Below are positions 49,445-57,770 of a DNA stretch of 64,000 nucleotides, piece by piece. The notes under the pieces are model-generated. The model was not told where the DNA came from, made no database searches, and saw only the letters and a program-made list of their open reading frames with translations. Positions within the stretch are counted from its first letter, which is position 1; every line of letters starts with the position of its first letter. The translations under genes were made by a program, and so were the position numbers. Source of the DNA: DATARH01 sp963746885 (lineage in GTDB: Bacteria > Pseudomonadota > Alphaproteobacteria > ATCC43930 > CGMCC-115725); assembly GCA_963746885.1 (NCBI GenBank), contig CAVVDM010000007.1, positions 62,001 to 126,000 on the forward strand, given 5' to 3'.

Positions 49445-50341
49445 ATGCGCTTTGAGACCCGCCCACTGCACCCGACTTTGGCCTGCGAAATCGTCGGCCT
49501 GCGCTTGTGGGAACCGGCGGACCCGGAGACCGTCACCGCGTTGCGTGACCTGTGGGGGCGCTACGGCGTGCTGCTGTTCCGCCGGCAGGCCTTGGGCGAG
49601 CGCGAGCTCGCTGCGTTTTGCGCCCTGTTCGGCCCGCTAGAGCGCACGGTGCGCACCGATTGGGCGTCGCCGGTGGTTCCGGAAATCGGTCTGATCTCGA
49701 ACCTGAAGGATGCACAGGGACGGCCGATCGGCGGGCTCGGCGACGGCGAATTGCAATGGCATTCCGACCAGTCGTACATGATGCATCCGGCAACCGGCGC
49801 GGGGCTTTATGCGCTGGAACTGCCGCCGGAGGGCGGCCTCACCTCCTGGCTCGACCTACGCGCGGCCTACACCGGCCTGCCCGAGCGGCTGCAACGCACG
49901 GTCGCCGGACGGCGCGGCGTTTTCAGCTATGTAAAGCGCTTGGCCGGCTATCAGGGGGGCGACCGGGTCATCTCCGAGGAAGCCCGGCGCAAGACCCCGC
50001 CCGTCGCCCATACGCTCGTCCATGCCCATCCGGTGACGGGGGAACAGGCGCTTTACCTCGATTCGACGACGACGGTCGGCGTCGAGGGCATGGAAGACGC
50101 CGCCGGCACAGCCCTGCTCGACGAACTTTACCGGACCGCGATCCGTCCGGAGCACGTCTATACGCACGATTGGCAGGTCGGCGACCTGTTGTTGTGGGAC
50201 AACGGCTTTACGATGCACCGCCGCGAGCCGTTCGACCCGAACGCGCGCCGGCTGATGAAGCGCACGACGATGGTCCTCGACCCGGCCCGCCACATCGTTC
50301 CCGAGGGCGCGCCGGCCGAGATGCCGCTGGCGGCCGATTAG
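49445..50341 (+). CDS. TauD/TfdA family Fe(II)/2-oxoglutarate dioxygenase (3)
   Basis: 298-residue dioxygenase. Iron ligands in LQWHSDQSYMM (H-x-D) near residue 102 and WDNGFTMHRREP near 258, with Arg in RRLMKRTTMV for 2-oxoglutarate. The start at 49445 (MRFETRPLHPTLACEIVG) has GGAGAG upstream. It is convergent with the ferredoxin reductase gene, whose stop overlaps its end by a few bases. Third member of the family within about 7.5 kb; the three differ strongly from one another. Confidence 0.87.
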   Translation: MRFETRPLHPTLACEIVGLRLWEPADPETVTALRDLWGRYGVLLFRRQALGERELAAFCALFGPLERTVRTDWASPVVPEIGLISNLKDAQGRPIGGLGDGELQWHSDQSYMMHPATGAGLYALELPPEGGLTSWLDLRAAYTGLPERLQRTVAGRRGVFSYVKRLAGYQGGDRVISEEARRKTPPVAHTLVHAHPVTGEQALYLDSTTTVGVEGMEDAAGTALLDELYRTAIRPEHVYTHDWQVGDLLLWDNGFTMHRREPFDPNARRLMKRTTMVLDPARHIVPEGAPAEMPLAAD

Positions 50342-51578
50342 GCCGGCCGGGCGGTCGCTGCGGCGCGCAGGTCGAAATTGGCGTCGGCGGCCTGTTCCGG
50401 GGTGACCTGGCGCCCGGCAGAAAGCAGACGCCGCGCATGGGCATGATCGGCCGGGCGGTTGATCGAACTCGATGCCGAGCAGCGTCTCGCCCTTGTAGCA
50501 GAACACCGAGAACGCGCCGCTTTCGACGTCGCCGCGCAGCACGTGGCGGTCGTGGCCCGTCGTCAATCCGGCGATCTGCAGCCGCAGATCCCCCTGCTCG
50601 CTCCAGAACCACGGCAAAGCGATGTAGGCGTGCGGCTTTCCGGTCAGGCGGTCGGCGACGCAGCGCGCGTGGTCGGCGGCGTTCTGCACCGCTTCGAGGC
50701 GGGCGGGCTTGCCCTCGGCGTGGACGCAGGGGAATGCGGCGCAGTCGCCGATCGCCGAGATCGCCGGGTCGGCGGTCAAAAGCTGCTCGTCGACGACGAT
50801 CCCGTTCGCGACCGCGAGCCCCGCCGCCGCCGCCAACTCGCCGTTCGGCACGACCCCGACGCTGATCAGGACGAGATCGGCGCCGAGCCGCTCGCCGGAG
50901 GCCAGCTCGACATGGTCCACCCGGCCATTTTGTCCGCCAATGCGCGCCGCCTGCGCGCCGAAAGCGAGATCGACCCCGGTGCGGCGATGCGCCTCGGCAA
51001 AAAACAGCGAGGTCGGCACAGAGACGACCCGACCCATGACCCGGTCGGTCAGCTCGACGACGTGCACCTGTTTGCCGTGAGCCGCGCGCGACGGCGGCAA
51101 ATTCGAGGCCGATGAAGCCGGCGCCGATCACGACGATCCGCTCGGCTGCCGCGAGGCGCTCGCGCAGCGCGTCCGTCTCCGCCAGGGTGCGCAGATAGCA
51201 CACGCCGTCGAGCTCGATGCCGGGCAAGGGCGGCGCCCGGTTGCGCGCGCCGGTGGCGAGCACGAGATGGGCGTAGCCGAGCCGCTCGCCCGACGCGAGT
51301 CGCACGGCTTTCCCGGCCCGGTCGATTTCGGTGACCCGCGTCCCGGGCAGGAACTCGATGTGGTGGTCGCGGTAGAACGCCTCAGGCCGCAGCAGCAGCA
51401 GGTCGAGGCCGATCTTGCCGTTCAGGTAGTCCTTCGACAGCGGCGGGCGCTGATAGGGCAGCACATCCTCGTCGCCGATCAGCGTGACGCTTCCGTCATA
51501 GCCATGCTGGCGCAACGACGCCGCCAGCTGGAAGCCAGCATGGCTCGCGCCGACGATGACGACTGCTTCTCCGGCCAT
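50338..51578 (-). CDS. NAD(P)H-dependent ferredoxin reductase (rhodocoxin/putidaredoxin reductase type), two frameshifts
   Basis: FAD flavoprotein passing electrons from NAD(P)H to a [2Fe-2S] ferredoxin for P450s or dioxygenases. FAD motif VIVGASHAGFQLAASLRQHG at residue 5, RPPLSKDYL, NAD motif VVIGAGFIGLEFAAVA, and TADPAISAIGDCAAFP. A first extra base near 51083-51090 restores AVAAAHGKQVHVVEL. A second, at GAACTC 50465-50470, restores GIESINRPADHAHARRLL, the classic ending of this family. Repaired length is about 412 residues. It is 13 bases after the ferredoxin gene, so they form one transcript. Confidence 0.9.
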
Positions 51579-51591
51579 CAGCCACCCGCCA

Positions 51592-51915
51592 TCAGGTCTG
51601 GGTCTCCGGCAGATTGACGACGAGCCCCTCCATCTCGGGCGACACGACGAGCTGGCAGGCGAGGCGGCTGTTGGGCCGTCGCGGGCTGGCGGTGCCTTCG
51701 AGCATCGCGTCCTCATCCTCCCCCATGGCTGGCACCGCCGCGAGCTGGTCGTCGCGCACGTAGACGTGGCAGGTCGCGCACATGCAGGAGCCGCCGCACT
51801 CGGCGACGATGCCGTCGACCCCGTGCAGCACGGCGGCCTGCATGACGCTGGTGCCGACGTCGATATCGAGCGTTGTCTGGCTTCCGTCCTGGGCAATGTA
51901 AGTCACGCGCGGCAT
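51592..51915 (-). CDS. [2Fe-2S] ferredoxin (adrenodoxin/putidaredoxin type)
   Basis: 107-residue vertebrate-type ferredoxin. Cluster ligands are in AECGGSCMCATCHVYV near residues 40-50 (C-x5-C-x2-C) and the fourth Cys in RLACQLVV near 85. MPRVTYIAQDGSQTTLDID is the typical N-terminal hairpin. Ferredoxins of this class donate electrons to bacterial cytochromes P450, and two P450 genes lie 1.3 kb away. It is co-transcribed with its reductase and divergent from the amidohydrolase gene. Confidence 0.93.
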   Translation of the reverse strand: MPRVTYIAQDGSQTTLDIDVGTSVMQAAVLHGVDGIVAECGGSCMCATCHVYVRDDQLAAVPAMGEDEDAMLEGTASPRRPNSRLACQLVVSPEMEGLVVNLPETQT

Positions 51916-52058
51916 GATCAGTGTCGTCCTCGCTCGGCCTCGTCTAGCGGCAGCGTTACGCGATCCGTGCGCCGCGGTCGAGTATTTTCGAGCGCCGTTT
52001 TCGTGTGGCCCCGGCGGGTGTATACAGAGAAGGAACAGGCCAGCTAGGGAGGCGCGTG

Positions 52059-53208
52059 ATGAAGGACGGGCTGCGCATCTTCGATGCCGACACCCATGTC
52101 GAGCCGACAGCGGAAGTCATCGACAAATATGTCGACCCTGGGTTCCGCCCGCGCCTCGTCGATCTTGCGCCATATCGACAACCGGTTCGGCCCGACAATC
52201 CGGGCGGCGCGCCGGGACGCCACGTCTACCGCTACGGCCAGATTTCCTATCGCCGGATCCTCGGCGAAGCGGCGCCGCGCGAGAACTCATACCGGCCGCG
52301 ATACCCACTGGATGGGCAGCAAGCGGCCGCGCGTCGGCACCCAGGACGACCAGGCTGAAAACCGCATCCGCGACATGGACGACGAGGGAACCGACGGGCA
52401 TTTCCTGATCCCGACCTCGTGGACCAGCCTTGTCGGCCACGAGGACCCGACGATCGAGACCAACGTCATCCGCGCTTATCACCGCCACATGGGCGATTTC
52501 AGCAGCAACTACCCCGACCGGCTCAAGAGCATGATCGTCGCCTCGGCGCGCGACGTCGATGCCGCGGTCAAGGAGATCCGCGAGTGGGGCAAGTCGCGCT
52601 GGGCGGTCGCGGTGATGCCGCTTGTCACCAAGGATATCCCGGCCGACCATCCCTCGCTCGACCCGATCTGGCGCGCCGCCGACGAGCACGACCTGCCGAT
52701 CGTGCACCACAGCTTCACCTGGACGCCGCCCTATTTCCCCGGCTACGCGGATTTGTGGGACAACATCTTCCTCGGCCGGCTGTCGTCGCATCCGTGGGGC
52801 GCGATGCGCTTCATCGCCTCGGTGATCGGCGGCGGCATCATGGACCGCTATCCCAAGCTGCGCGTCGGCACCCTCGAATGCGGCTTTGGCTGGCTGCCGT
52901 TCTGGGGCCGCCGCATGGACGAGCAGTACGCCTATGTCGGCAGCACCGCCGAGCTTAAGATGAAGCCGAGCGAATACCTGTCGAGCGGGCGCTATTTCTG
53001 CAGCGTCGAGCGGCACGAGGGCGCCGACATGTTCGACATGGTCAGCCGCTTTCTCGGCGACGACGTGTTGATGTACGCCTCCGACTATCCCCATTCGGAG
53101 TGTCAGTTCCCCGAGACGGTCAGCAACTTCCTGGCCTGGCCGATGAAACCCGAGCAGCGCGCCAAGCTGATGTCCGGCAACGCCGCCCGGTTGTTCAAGC
53201 AGACCTGA
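52059..53208 (+). CDS. Amidohydrolase-2 family protein, one frameshift
   Basis: TIM-barrel metal-dependent hydrolase/decarboxylase of the amidohydrolase-2 group (relatives include ACMSD and other decarboxylases). Metal motif IFDADTHVEP at residue 6, then HWMGSKRPRVGTQDDQ, VHHSFTWTPPYFPGYADLW and the C-terminal YASDYPHSE. The frame breaks at GAACTC (52283-52288). Removing one A gives PRETHTGRDTHWMGSK. Repaired length is 382 residues. AGGGAGG precedes the ATG at 52059. It sits between the ferredoxin genes and the P450 pair. Confidence 0.88.
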
Positions 53209-53227
53209 GCGACCGTTCTGGTGGGTG

Positions 53228-53250
53228 ATGGCCGGGCTTGACCCGGCTAT
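53228..53250. repeat. Interspersed palindromic repeat, copy 2
   Basis: ATGGCCGGG-CTTGA-CCCGGCTAT matches copy 1 (20723-20745) except for one base in the second arm. It lies between the convergent amidohydrolase and P450 genes, where it could act as a transcription barrier on both strands. Confidence 0.6.
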
Positions 53251-54599
53251 CAGCGCGGATCCAGCGTCGCCTTGATGCCGCCCCTCGGGTGCAGGTTGGT
53301 CCAGGCGATTGGCTCGATCTTGTGCCCGGGGACAAGCCGGAAGCGGAAACGCTGCGCCAGCATCGCGACGGCGACCATTATCTCCATCAGCGCCAGCGAG
53401 GCGCCGATGCACACATGCGGGCCGATCGCGAACGGCAGATAAGCGTAGCGCGAGCGCGCCGCCACCGCCTGGGGCGTGAAGCGCTCGGGATCGAACTGGT
53501 CGGGGTCGTGCCACAGCTTGCGGTGGCGATGCACCACCCAGGGCAGAACGCCGACAAACGCCTTCTTCGGGATATGCCGGCCGCAGATTTCGTCCGCCTG
53601 CACCGCGGAGCGTAGCATCGTCGGAGCCGGCGGATAGAGCCTTAGCGTCTCGTCGACCACCTGGCGCAGGTAGACGAGCTTCGGGAGGTCTTCGGCAGCA
53701 GGCGGGCGCCCGCCAAGCACCGCATCGAGCTCAGCGTGCAATCGCGCTTCGGCCGCCGGGTGCGTCGCCAGCAGATACCATAGCCATGGGAAGACGCGCA
53801 GCGGCGTCGCCGAGGTAGCGCCGAGGGTCAACGCCTCGTCGCGCAGCTCAGCCTCGTCGAGACGGTCGCCACCGTCGCGGCTTCCGGCGTTGGCCATCCG
53901 CCACAATAGGTCCTTGGGCCCCTGATACCCCGGGTCGCGACGCTCCCGCATCAGCCGGTCGAACAGCGGAAGATAGCCTGCCACCTCGGCGCGGTTGCGC
54001 GCGCCGAGACGCAGCCAGCCCGGCAGCTTGACGAAATCGAGCAGGCTGTATTTCCCGGGATACTGGCCCAGTCGATAGAGGACCGGGTCAATCGCGCGCT
54101 CGTTGGCGGCGAAGACGCGCCCGGTAAAGGCGGTGATCAGATGCGCAAACACGTCGCCGATGTCGATCGCCGACGACGGCGGCAGCCGGGCTAGACGGTC
54201 ACCCAACTCCCGCGTCAGCTCGACCATCCCGGGCAGGTCGGCGAGGATCGTGCGATGGTCGAGGGTGGGGTTGAGCAGGCGGCGGTGGCGGCGCCAAACC
54301 TCGCCCTCGGCCGATAGCATCCCGGTGCCCGAGGCAAAGCGGAAAACCCGGTGGATCGGCTCGATGCGCGGGTAATTGTCGACGTTGTCCTGCATGACCC
54401 GCCGGACGCCGTCGGGATCGCTGATCACAAAAACCCGGCCCCAGATGTAGCGTCGCTCGACGATCGGCGCGTCGAACAATTCCTCGTCGAGCCCGGCCAG
54501 CGAGTTCGACAGCGCGACGCGCAGCAGCCCCGCCGTCGACAATTTACGTGACGGCCGCGGCGGCATCGCCGGGCACGGCCCGGATGCGGCGGCGTCCAT
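53250..54599 (-). CDS. Cytochrome P450 (copy 1)
   Basis: 449-residue soluble P450 monooxygenase. The haem-binding loop is FAIGPHVCIGASLA, the K-helix ETLR is in VVDETLRLYPPAP, and the meander has FDPERF. In the I helix the usual acid-Thr pair is altered: LGATSAT, with Ala where Asp/Glu is expected and Thr kept. C-helix WRRHRRLLNP is normal. The start at 54599 is chosen because the upstream extension is non-homologous; MDAAASGPCPAMPPRPS follows. It lies 11 bases after the second P450, so the two are co-transcribed. Electron donors are probably the ferredoxin and reductase nearby. Confidence 0.92.
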   Translation of the reverse strand: MDAAASGPCPAMPPRPSRKLSTAGLLRVALSNSLAGLDEELFDAPIVERRYIWGRVFVISDPDGVRRVMQDNVDNYPRIEPIHRVFRFASGTGMLSAEGEVWRRHRRLLNPTLDHRTILADLPGMVELTRELGDRLARLPPSSAIDIGDVFAHLITAFTGRVFAANERAIDPVLYRLGQYPGKYSLLDFVKLPGWLRLGARNRAEVAGYLPLFDRLMRERRDPGYQGPKDLLWRMANAGSRDGGDRLDEAELRDEALTLGATSATPLRVFPWLWYLLATHPAAEARLHAELDAVLGGRPPAAEDLPKLVYLRQVVDETLRLYPPAPTMLRSAVQADEICGRHIPKKAFVGVLPWVVHRHRKLWHDPDQFDPERFTPQAVAARSRYAYLPFAIGPHVCIGASLALMEIMVAVAMLAQRFRFRLVPGHKIEPIAWTNLHPRGGIKATLDPR

Positions 54600-54610
54600 C
54601 ACCGAGGATG

Positions 54611-56056
54611 CTATGATGTCGCGCCCGCCGGCGCCAATTCGCGACGCGAACCTGTCCCCGAGCTTGCCCGGCGCGGCTCGATCGTCATCCGGATGCCGCG
54701 GCCCGGGCGCAGGCTGGTCCACGCGACCGGCTCGATGCGCTGGCCCGGCACAAGGCGGAAGCGGAAGCGCCGGGCGAGGATCGCAACGGTGATCAGGATC
54801 TCGGTCAAGGCCAGCGTCGCGCCGATGCAGACATGTGGCCCGACCGAGAACGGGAGATAGGCATAGCGCGAGCGCGCCGCGATCGGCTCGGGGGCAAAAC
54901 GCTCCGGGTCGAACCTGTCAGGGTCGTGCCACAGCCGGCGGTGGCGGTGGACCACCCAGGGCATCACGGCCACCACCGACTTGCGCGGGATCCGATGGCC
55001 GCACACGACATCCTCTGCGGTGGCGGTGCGCGGCATCACCGGCAGCGGCGGGTAAAGCCGCATCGCCTCGTCGACCACCTTGCGCAAATAAACCAGCCGC
55101 GGCAGGTCGTCGGCGGTCGGGAGCCGGTCGCCGAGTACCGCGTCGAGCTCGGCCGCAAGCCGCTCCTCGGCTTCGGGATGCAGCGCGAGGAGATACCATA
55201 GCCAGCTATAGACCTGCAGCGAGGTCACCGAGGTCGAGCCGAGGGTCAGCGCCTCGTCCTCGATCTCGGGGACGCTGAGGCGCTCGCCGCTCTCGCGGTC
55301 GCTCGCGTTGGCGAGGCGCCACAGCAAATCCTTGCCGCCGGCATAATCATTGCGGCGGCGTTCGCCGATCATCCGCGCCAGCAGCGGGTGAAGCGCCCGC
55401 GCCGCCGCCCGGCTGCGGTGGAAGCGGTCGGCGAAGCTCAGCCAGCGCGGCAGCGTCAGGAAGTCGAGAAGCCCGTATTCCCCGGGATAATGGCCCATCA
55501 AGTGAACCATCGGGTCGATCGCACGGTCGTCGCCGGCAAACACCTGGCCGGTCGAGCGGGTCAACAAATGGGTGAACGTCTCACCCATGTTGAGCTCATA
55601 GCCGGGCGGTAGCGCACCGAGCAGCCGCGCCAGCTCCTCGGTGATGCGCACCAGCCCTGGCACGTCGGCCAGCACCGCGCGCGGGTCGAGCGTCGGGTTG
55701 AGCAGGCGCCGGTGGCGCCGCCACACCTCGCCCTCAGCGCACAGCATGCCGGTGCCCGAGCCGAACGAAAACACCCGCCGGATCGGCTCGATGCGAGGGT
55801 AATTGTCGACATTGTCCTGCAGTACCCGCTTGATCCCGGTGGGATCGCTGATCACGAACAGGCGGCCCCAGACGTAGCGGCGCTCGACGATCAGCTCGTC
55901 GAACAGCGCCTCGTCGCAGGCGGCGAGCGTATTGGAAAACCCGATCCGCAGGATCTGCAGCGTCGAAAGCGGCCGCGCCGGCCGCGCCGGCATCGCCGGC
56001 AGCGGCCCCGTGGGCGCGATCGGCGGCCCTGGCCCGATCTCCGCGGCGATGGTCAT
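54611..56056 (-). CDS. Cytochrome P450 (copy 2)
   Basis: 481-residue P450, a clear paralogue of the downstream copy. Shared blocks include SDP.G..RV.QDNVDNYPRIEPI, FGSGTGMLCAEGEVW and RFRFRLVPG. Haem loop FSVGPHVCIGATLA, K-helix VVDEAMRLYPPLP and FDPERFAPEP are present. The I-helix motif is LGSTSVT, again lacking the acidic residue (Val instead). The start at 56056 (MTIAAEIGPG) is chosen by position; other starts up to 56119 are possible. The C-terminal tail after IEPRRA has no counterpart in copy 1. Confidence 0.92.
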   Translation of the reverse strand: MTIAAEIGPGPPIAPTGPLPAMPARPARPLSTLQILRIGFSNTLAACDEALFDELIVERRYVWGRLFVISDPTGIKRVLQDNVDNYPRIEPIRRVFSFGSGTGMLCAEGEVWRRHRRLLNPTLDPRAVLADVPGLVRITEELARLLGALPPGYELNMGETFTHLLTRSTGQVFAGDDRAIDPMVHLMGHYPGEYGLLDFLTLPRWLSFADRFHRSRAAARALHPLLARMIGERRRNDYAGGKDLLWRLANASDRESGERLSVPEIEDEALTLGSTSVTSLQVYSWLWYLLALHPEAEERLAAELDAVLGDRLPTADDLPRLVYLRKVVDEAMRLYPPLPVMPRTATAEDVVCGHRIPRKSVVAVMPWVVHRHRRLWHDPDRFDPERFAPEPIAARSRYAYLPFSVGPHVCIGATLALTEILITVAILARRFRFRLVPGQRIEPVAWTSLRPGRGIRMTIEPRRASSGTGSRRELAPAGATS

Positions 56057-56273
56057 CGCGGCTTCCCGTCCTCCTCTGCACAACCGCACCGACACTAACC
56101 GACCCACCACGCTGCGCAAACAGCAGGCATGCCGCAGGCAATCGGCAACCCGCTATGCGATTGACACCGGGCGGCGGCAGCGCCGAACATCACCGATGCC
56201 GGTTCTCGCGCGACGCCGCGACGTAGCGAAGGGTCGGAAAAACCTGGCTGAATAGGCGGAAAGGCTGGTCGTT

Positions 56274-57020
56274 ATGGAGATGCAGGATCGCACGGTCGTG
56301 GTCACCGGCGGCGCTTCGGGAATCGGCCGGGCGACCGCCCTGCTGCTGGCGCGGGAGGGGGCGCGGGTGGTGATCGGCGACGTCGATGCCGTGGGCGGAC
56401 AGCGGGTCGCGGCTGAAGCGACGCGCGACGGGCTCGCTGTCGAATACCTGCCGCTCGATCTGACGCAGAGCGCGACGATCGAAGCCTTCGCGGCCTCGGT
56501 GCAGCAGCGGGCCGAGCGGGTCGACGGCCTCGTCAACGCCGCCGGCTGGGACCGCATCCAGCCGTTTCTGGAAAACCCGCCGGAAATGTGGGATCAGCTG
56601 ATCGCGATCAACCTGTTGGGCGCCGTGCGGCTGACCCGGGCCCTGCTCTCGCCGATGGTCGATGCGCGGCAGGGCAAGATCGTCAACATATCGAGCGATG
56701 CCGGACGCGTCGGCAGCATGGGCGAGACCGTCTACGCTGCCGCCAAAGGCGGCCTGATCGCGTTCACCAAATCATTGGCGCGCGAGCTGGCGCGCTATCG
56801 TATAAACGTCAATTGCGTCTGCCCCGGCCCGACCGACACGCCCCTGTTCCAGGTGCAGCCTGAGCGCATGCGCGAGGCATTGACCCGGGCCATCCCGTTC
56901 CGGCGAATCGCCCAGCCGGAGGAGATCGCCGAGGCGGTCATGTTTTTTTTGAGCCGGCGCTCGGATTACATCACCGGCCAGGTGTTGAGCGTCAGCGGCG
57001 GCTTGACGATGGTCGGCTGA
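56274..57020 (+). CDS. Short-chain dehydrogenase/reductase
   Basis: NAD(P)-dependent SDR of 248 residues. Cofactor motif VVTGGASGIGRATALLL at residue 9, acidic Asp in VVIGDVDA suggesting NAD preference, NAAGWD, catalytic Ser in IVNISSDAGR and YAAAKGG near 152 (YxxxK). The ending SVSGGLTMVG is standard. It resembles hydroxyacyl-CoA dehydrogenases of alicyclic-acid degradation (BadH type), but substrate assignment is a guess. It is divergent from the P450 pair across a 217-base gap in which I saw no gene. Confidence 0.88.
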   Translation: MEMQDRTVVVTGGASGIGRATALLLAREGARVVIGDVDAVGGQRVAAEATRDGLAVEYLPLDLTQSATIEAFAASVQQRAERVDGLVNAAGWDRIQPFLENPPEMWDQLIAINLLGAVRLTRALLSPMVDARQGKIVNISSDAGRVGSMGETVYAAAKGGLIAFTKSLARELARYRINVNCVCPGPTDTPLFQVQPERMREALTRAIPFRRIAQPEEIAEAVMFFLSRRSDYITGQVLSVSGGLTMVG

Positions 57021-57071
57021 GCCGCACCGGATATGTAATCCGGGGAACGCATTAACGTGGAGAGCGAAGCC

Positions 57072-57362
57072 ATGTCGCGACATTATTGGGTTTGCCTTGC
57101 CGCCGCCGGCCTGATCGCCGCTTCCGGTGCCGCCTTTGCCCAGGCGGCGCCAGAGACCGCCCAGCAGAATGTCCGAGAGAGCACGCAGTATGAGCAGCTC
57201 TTGTGCACCAACCCGTCATTCCGCGCGCGGCGGATCGCCCAGGAATGCGGGCCGCTCCAGGGTTCGCAATTCTACAATGGCTGCGTCGCCTCGTTCCAAT
57301 GCAAGACCCCGCACCAGGCACCGCACTGGCGCCAGGCGCCCGCCTCCGAAAAAATCCGCTGA
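57072..57362 (+). CDS. Small secreted cysteine-containing protein, unknown
   Basis: 96-residue protein with a signal peptide: MSRHYWV then the hydrophobic CLAAAGLIAASGAAFA, with likely cleavage after AFA. The mature part is about 70 residues with four cysteines (LLCTN, QECGP, NGCVASFQC), which could form two disulfides in the periplasm, and a basic tail. No family recognised. The start at 57072 follows GGAGAGCGAAGCC; a GTG 15 bases upstream is less likely. Confidence 0.75.
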   Translation: MSRHYWVCLAAAGLIAASGAAFAQAAPETAQQNVRESTQYEQLLCTNPSFRARRIAQECGPLQGSQFYNGCVASFQCKTPHQAPHWRQAPASEKIR

Positions 57363-57379
57363 ACAGAGGAGAAACACCG

Positions 57380-57769
57380 ATGGCCAATCCCGCCCCTGGC
57401 TATGCGACAAAGCCCGAGCACCGGGTCGACCTGCTGCCCGACACGCGGCGGGTGCGCGTGACTTTTGCCGGCTCGGTGATCGCCGACAGCCGCGACACCG
57501 TGCGCTGCGAGGAAACCGGGCACGAGCCGGTCTATTACATCCCGGAGAAGGACGTCCGGATCGACCTGATGCGGCCGACCGAGCACCACACCTATTGCCC
57601 CTTCAAGGGCGATTGCTCGTATTGGACAATCTCGGTGCCGGGCCGCGACGGCGACCAGCGGTCGGAAAACGCGGTGTGGGCCTATCGCGCACCCTTTGAC
57701 GAGGCGATGGGCCTCGCCGGCCATTACGCCTTCTACAAGAGCCGGGTCGACGCGATCGAGGTCGCGTGA
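57380..57769 (+). CDS. DUF427 domain protein
   Basis: 129-residue DUF427 protein. Recognised by RVRVTFAGSVIADSRDTV, YYIPEKDVRIDLM, the conserved HHTYCPFKGDCSYW and the ending FDEAMGLAGHYAFYKSRVD. The family is widespread and of unknown biochemical function; members often occur beside oxidative or catabolic genes. GAGGAGAAA is a good ribosome site. It ends one base before the gamma-glutamyltransferase start. Confidence 0.88.
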   Translation: MANPAPGYATKPEHRVDLLPDTRRVRVTFAGSVIADSRDTVRCEETGHEPVYYIPEKDVRIDLMRPTEHHTYCPFKGDCSYWTISVPGRDGDQRSENAVWAYRAPFDEAMGLAGHYAFYKSRVDAIEVA

Positions 57770-57770
57770 G

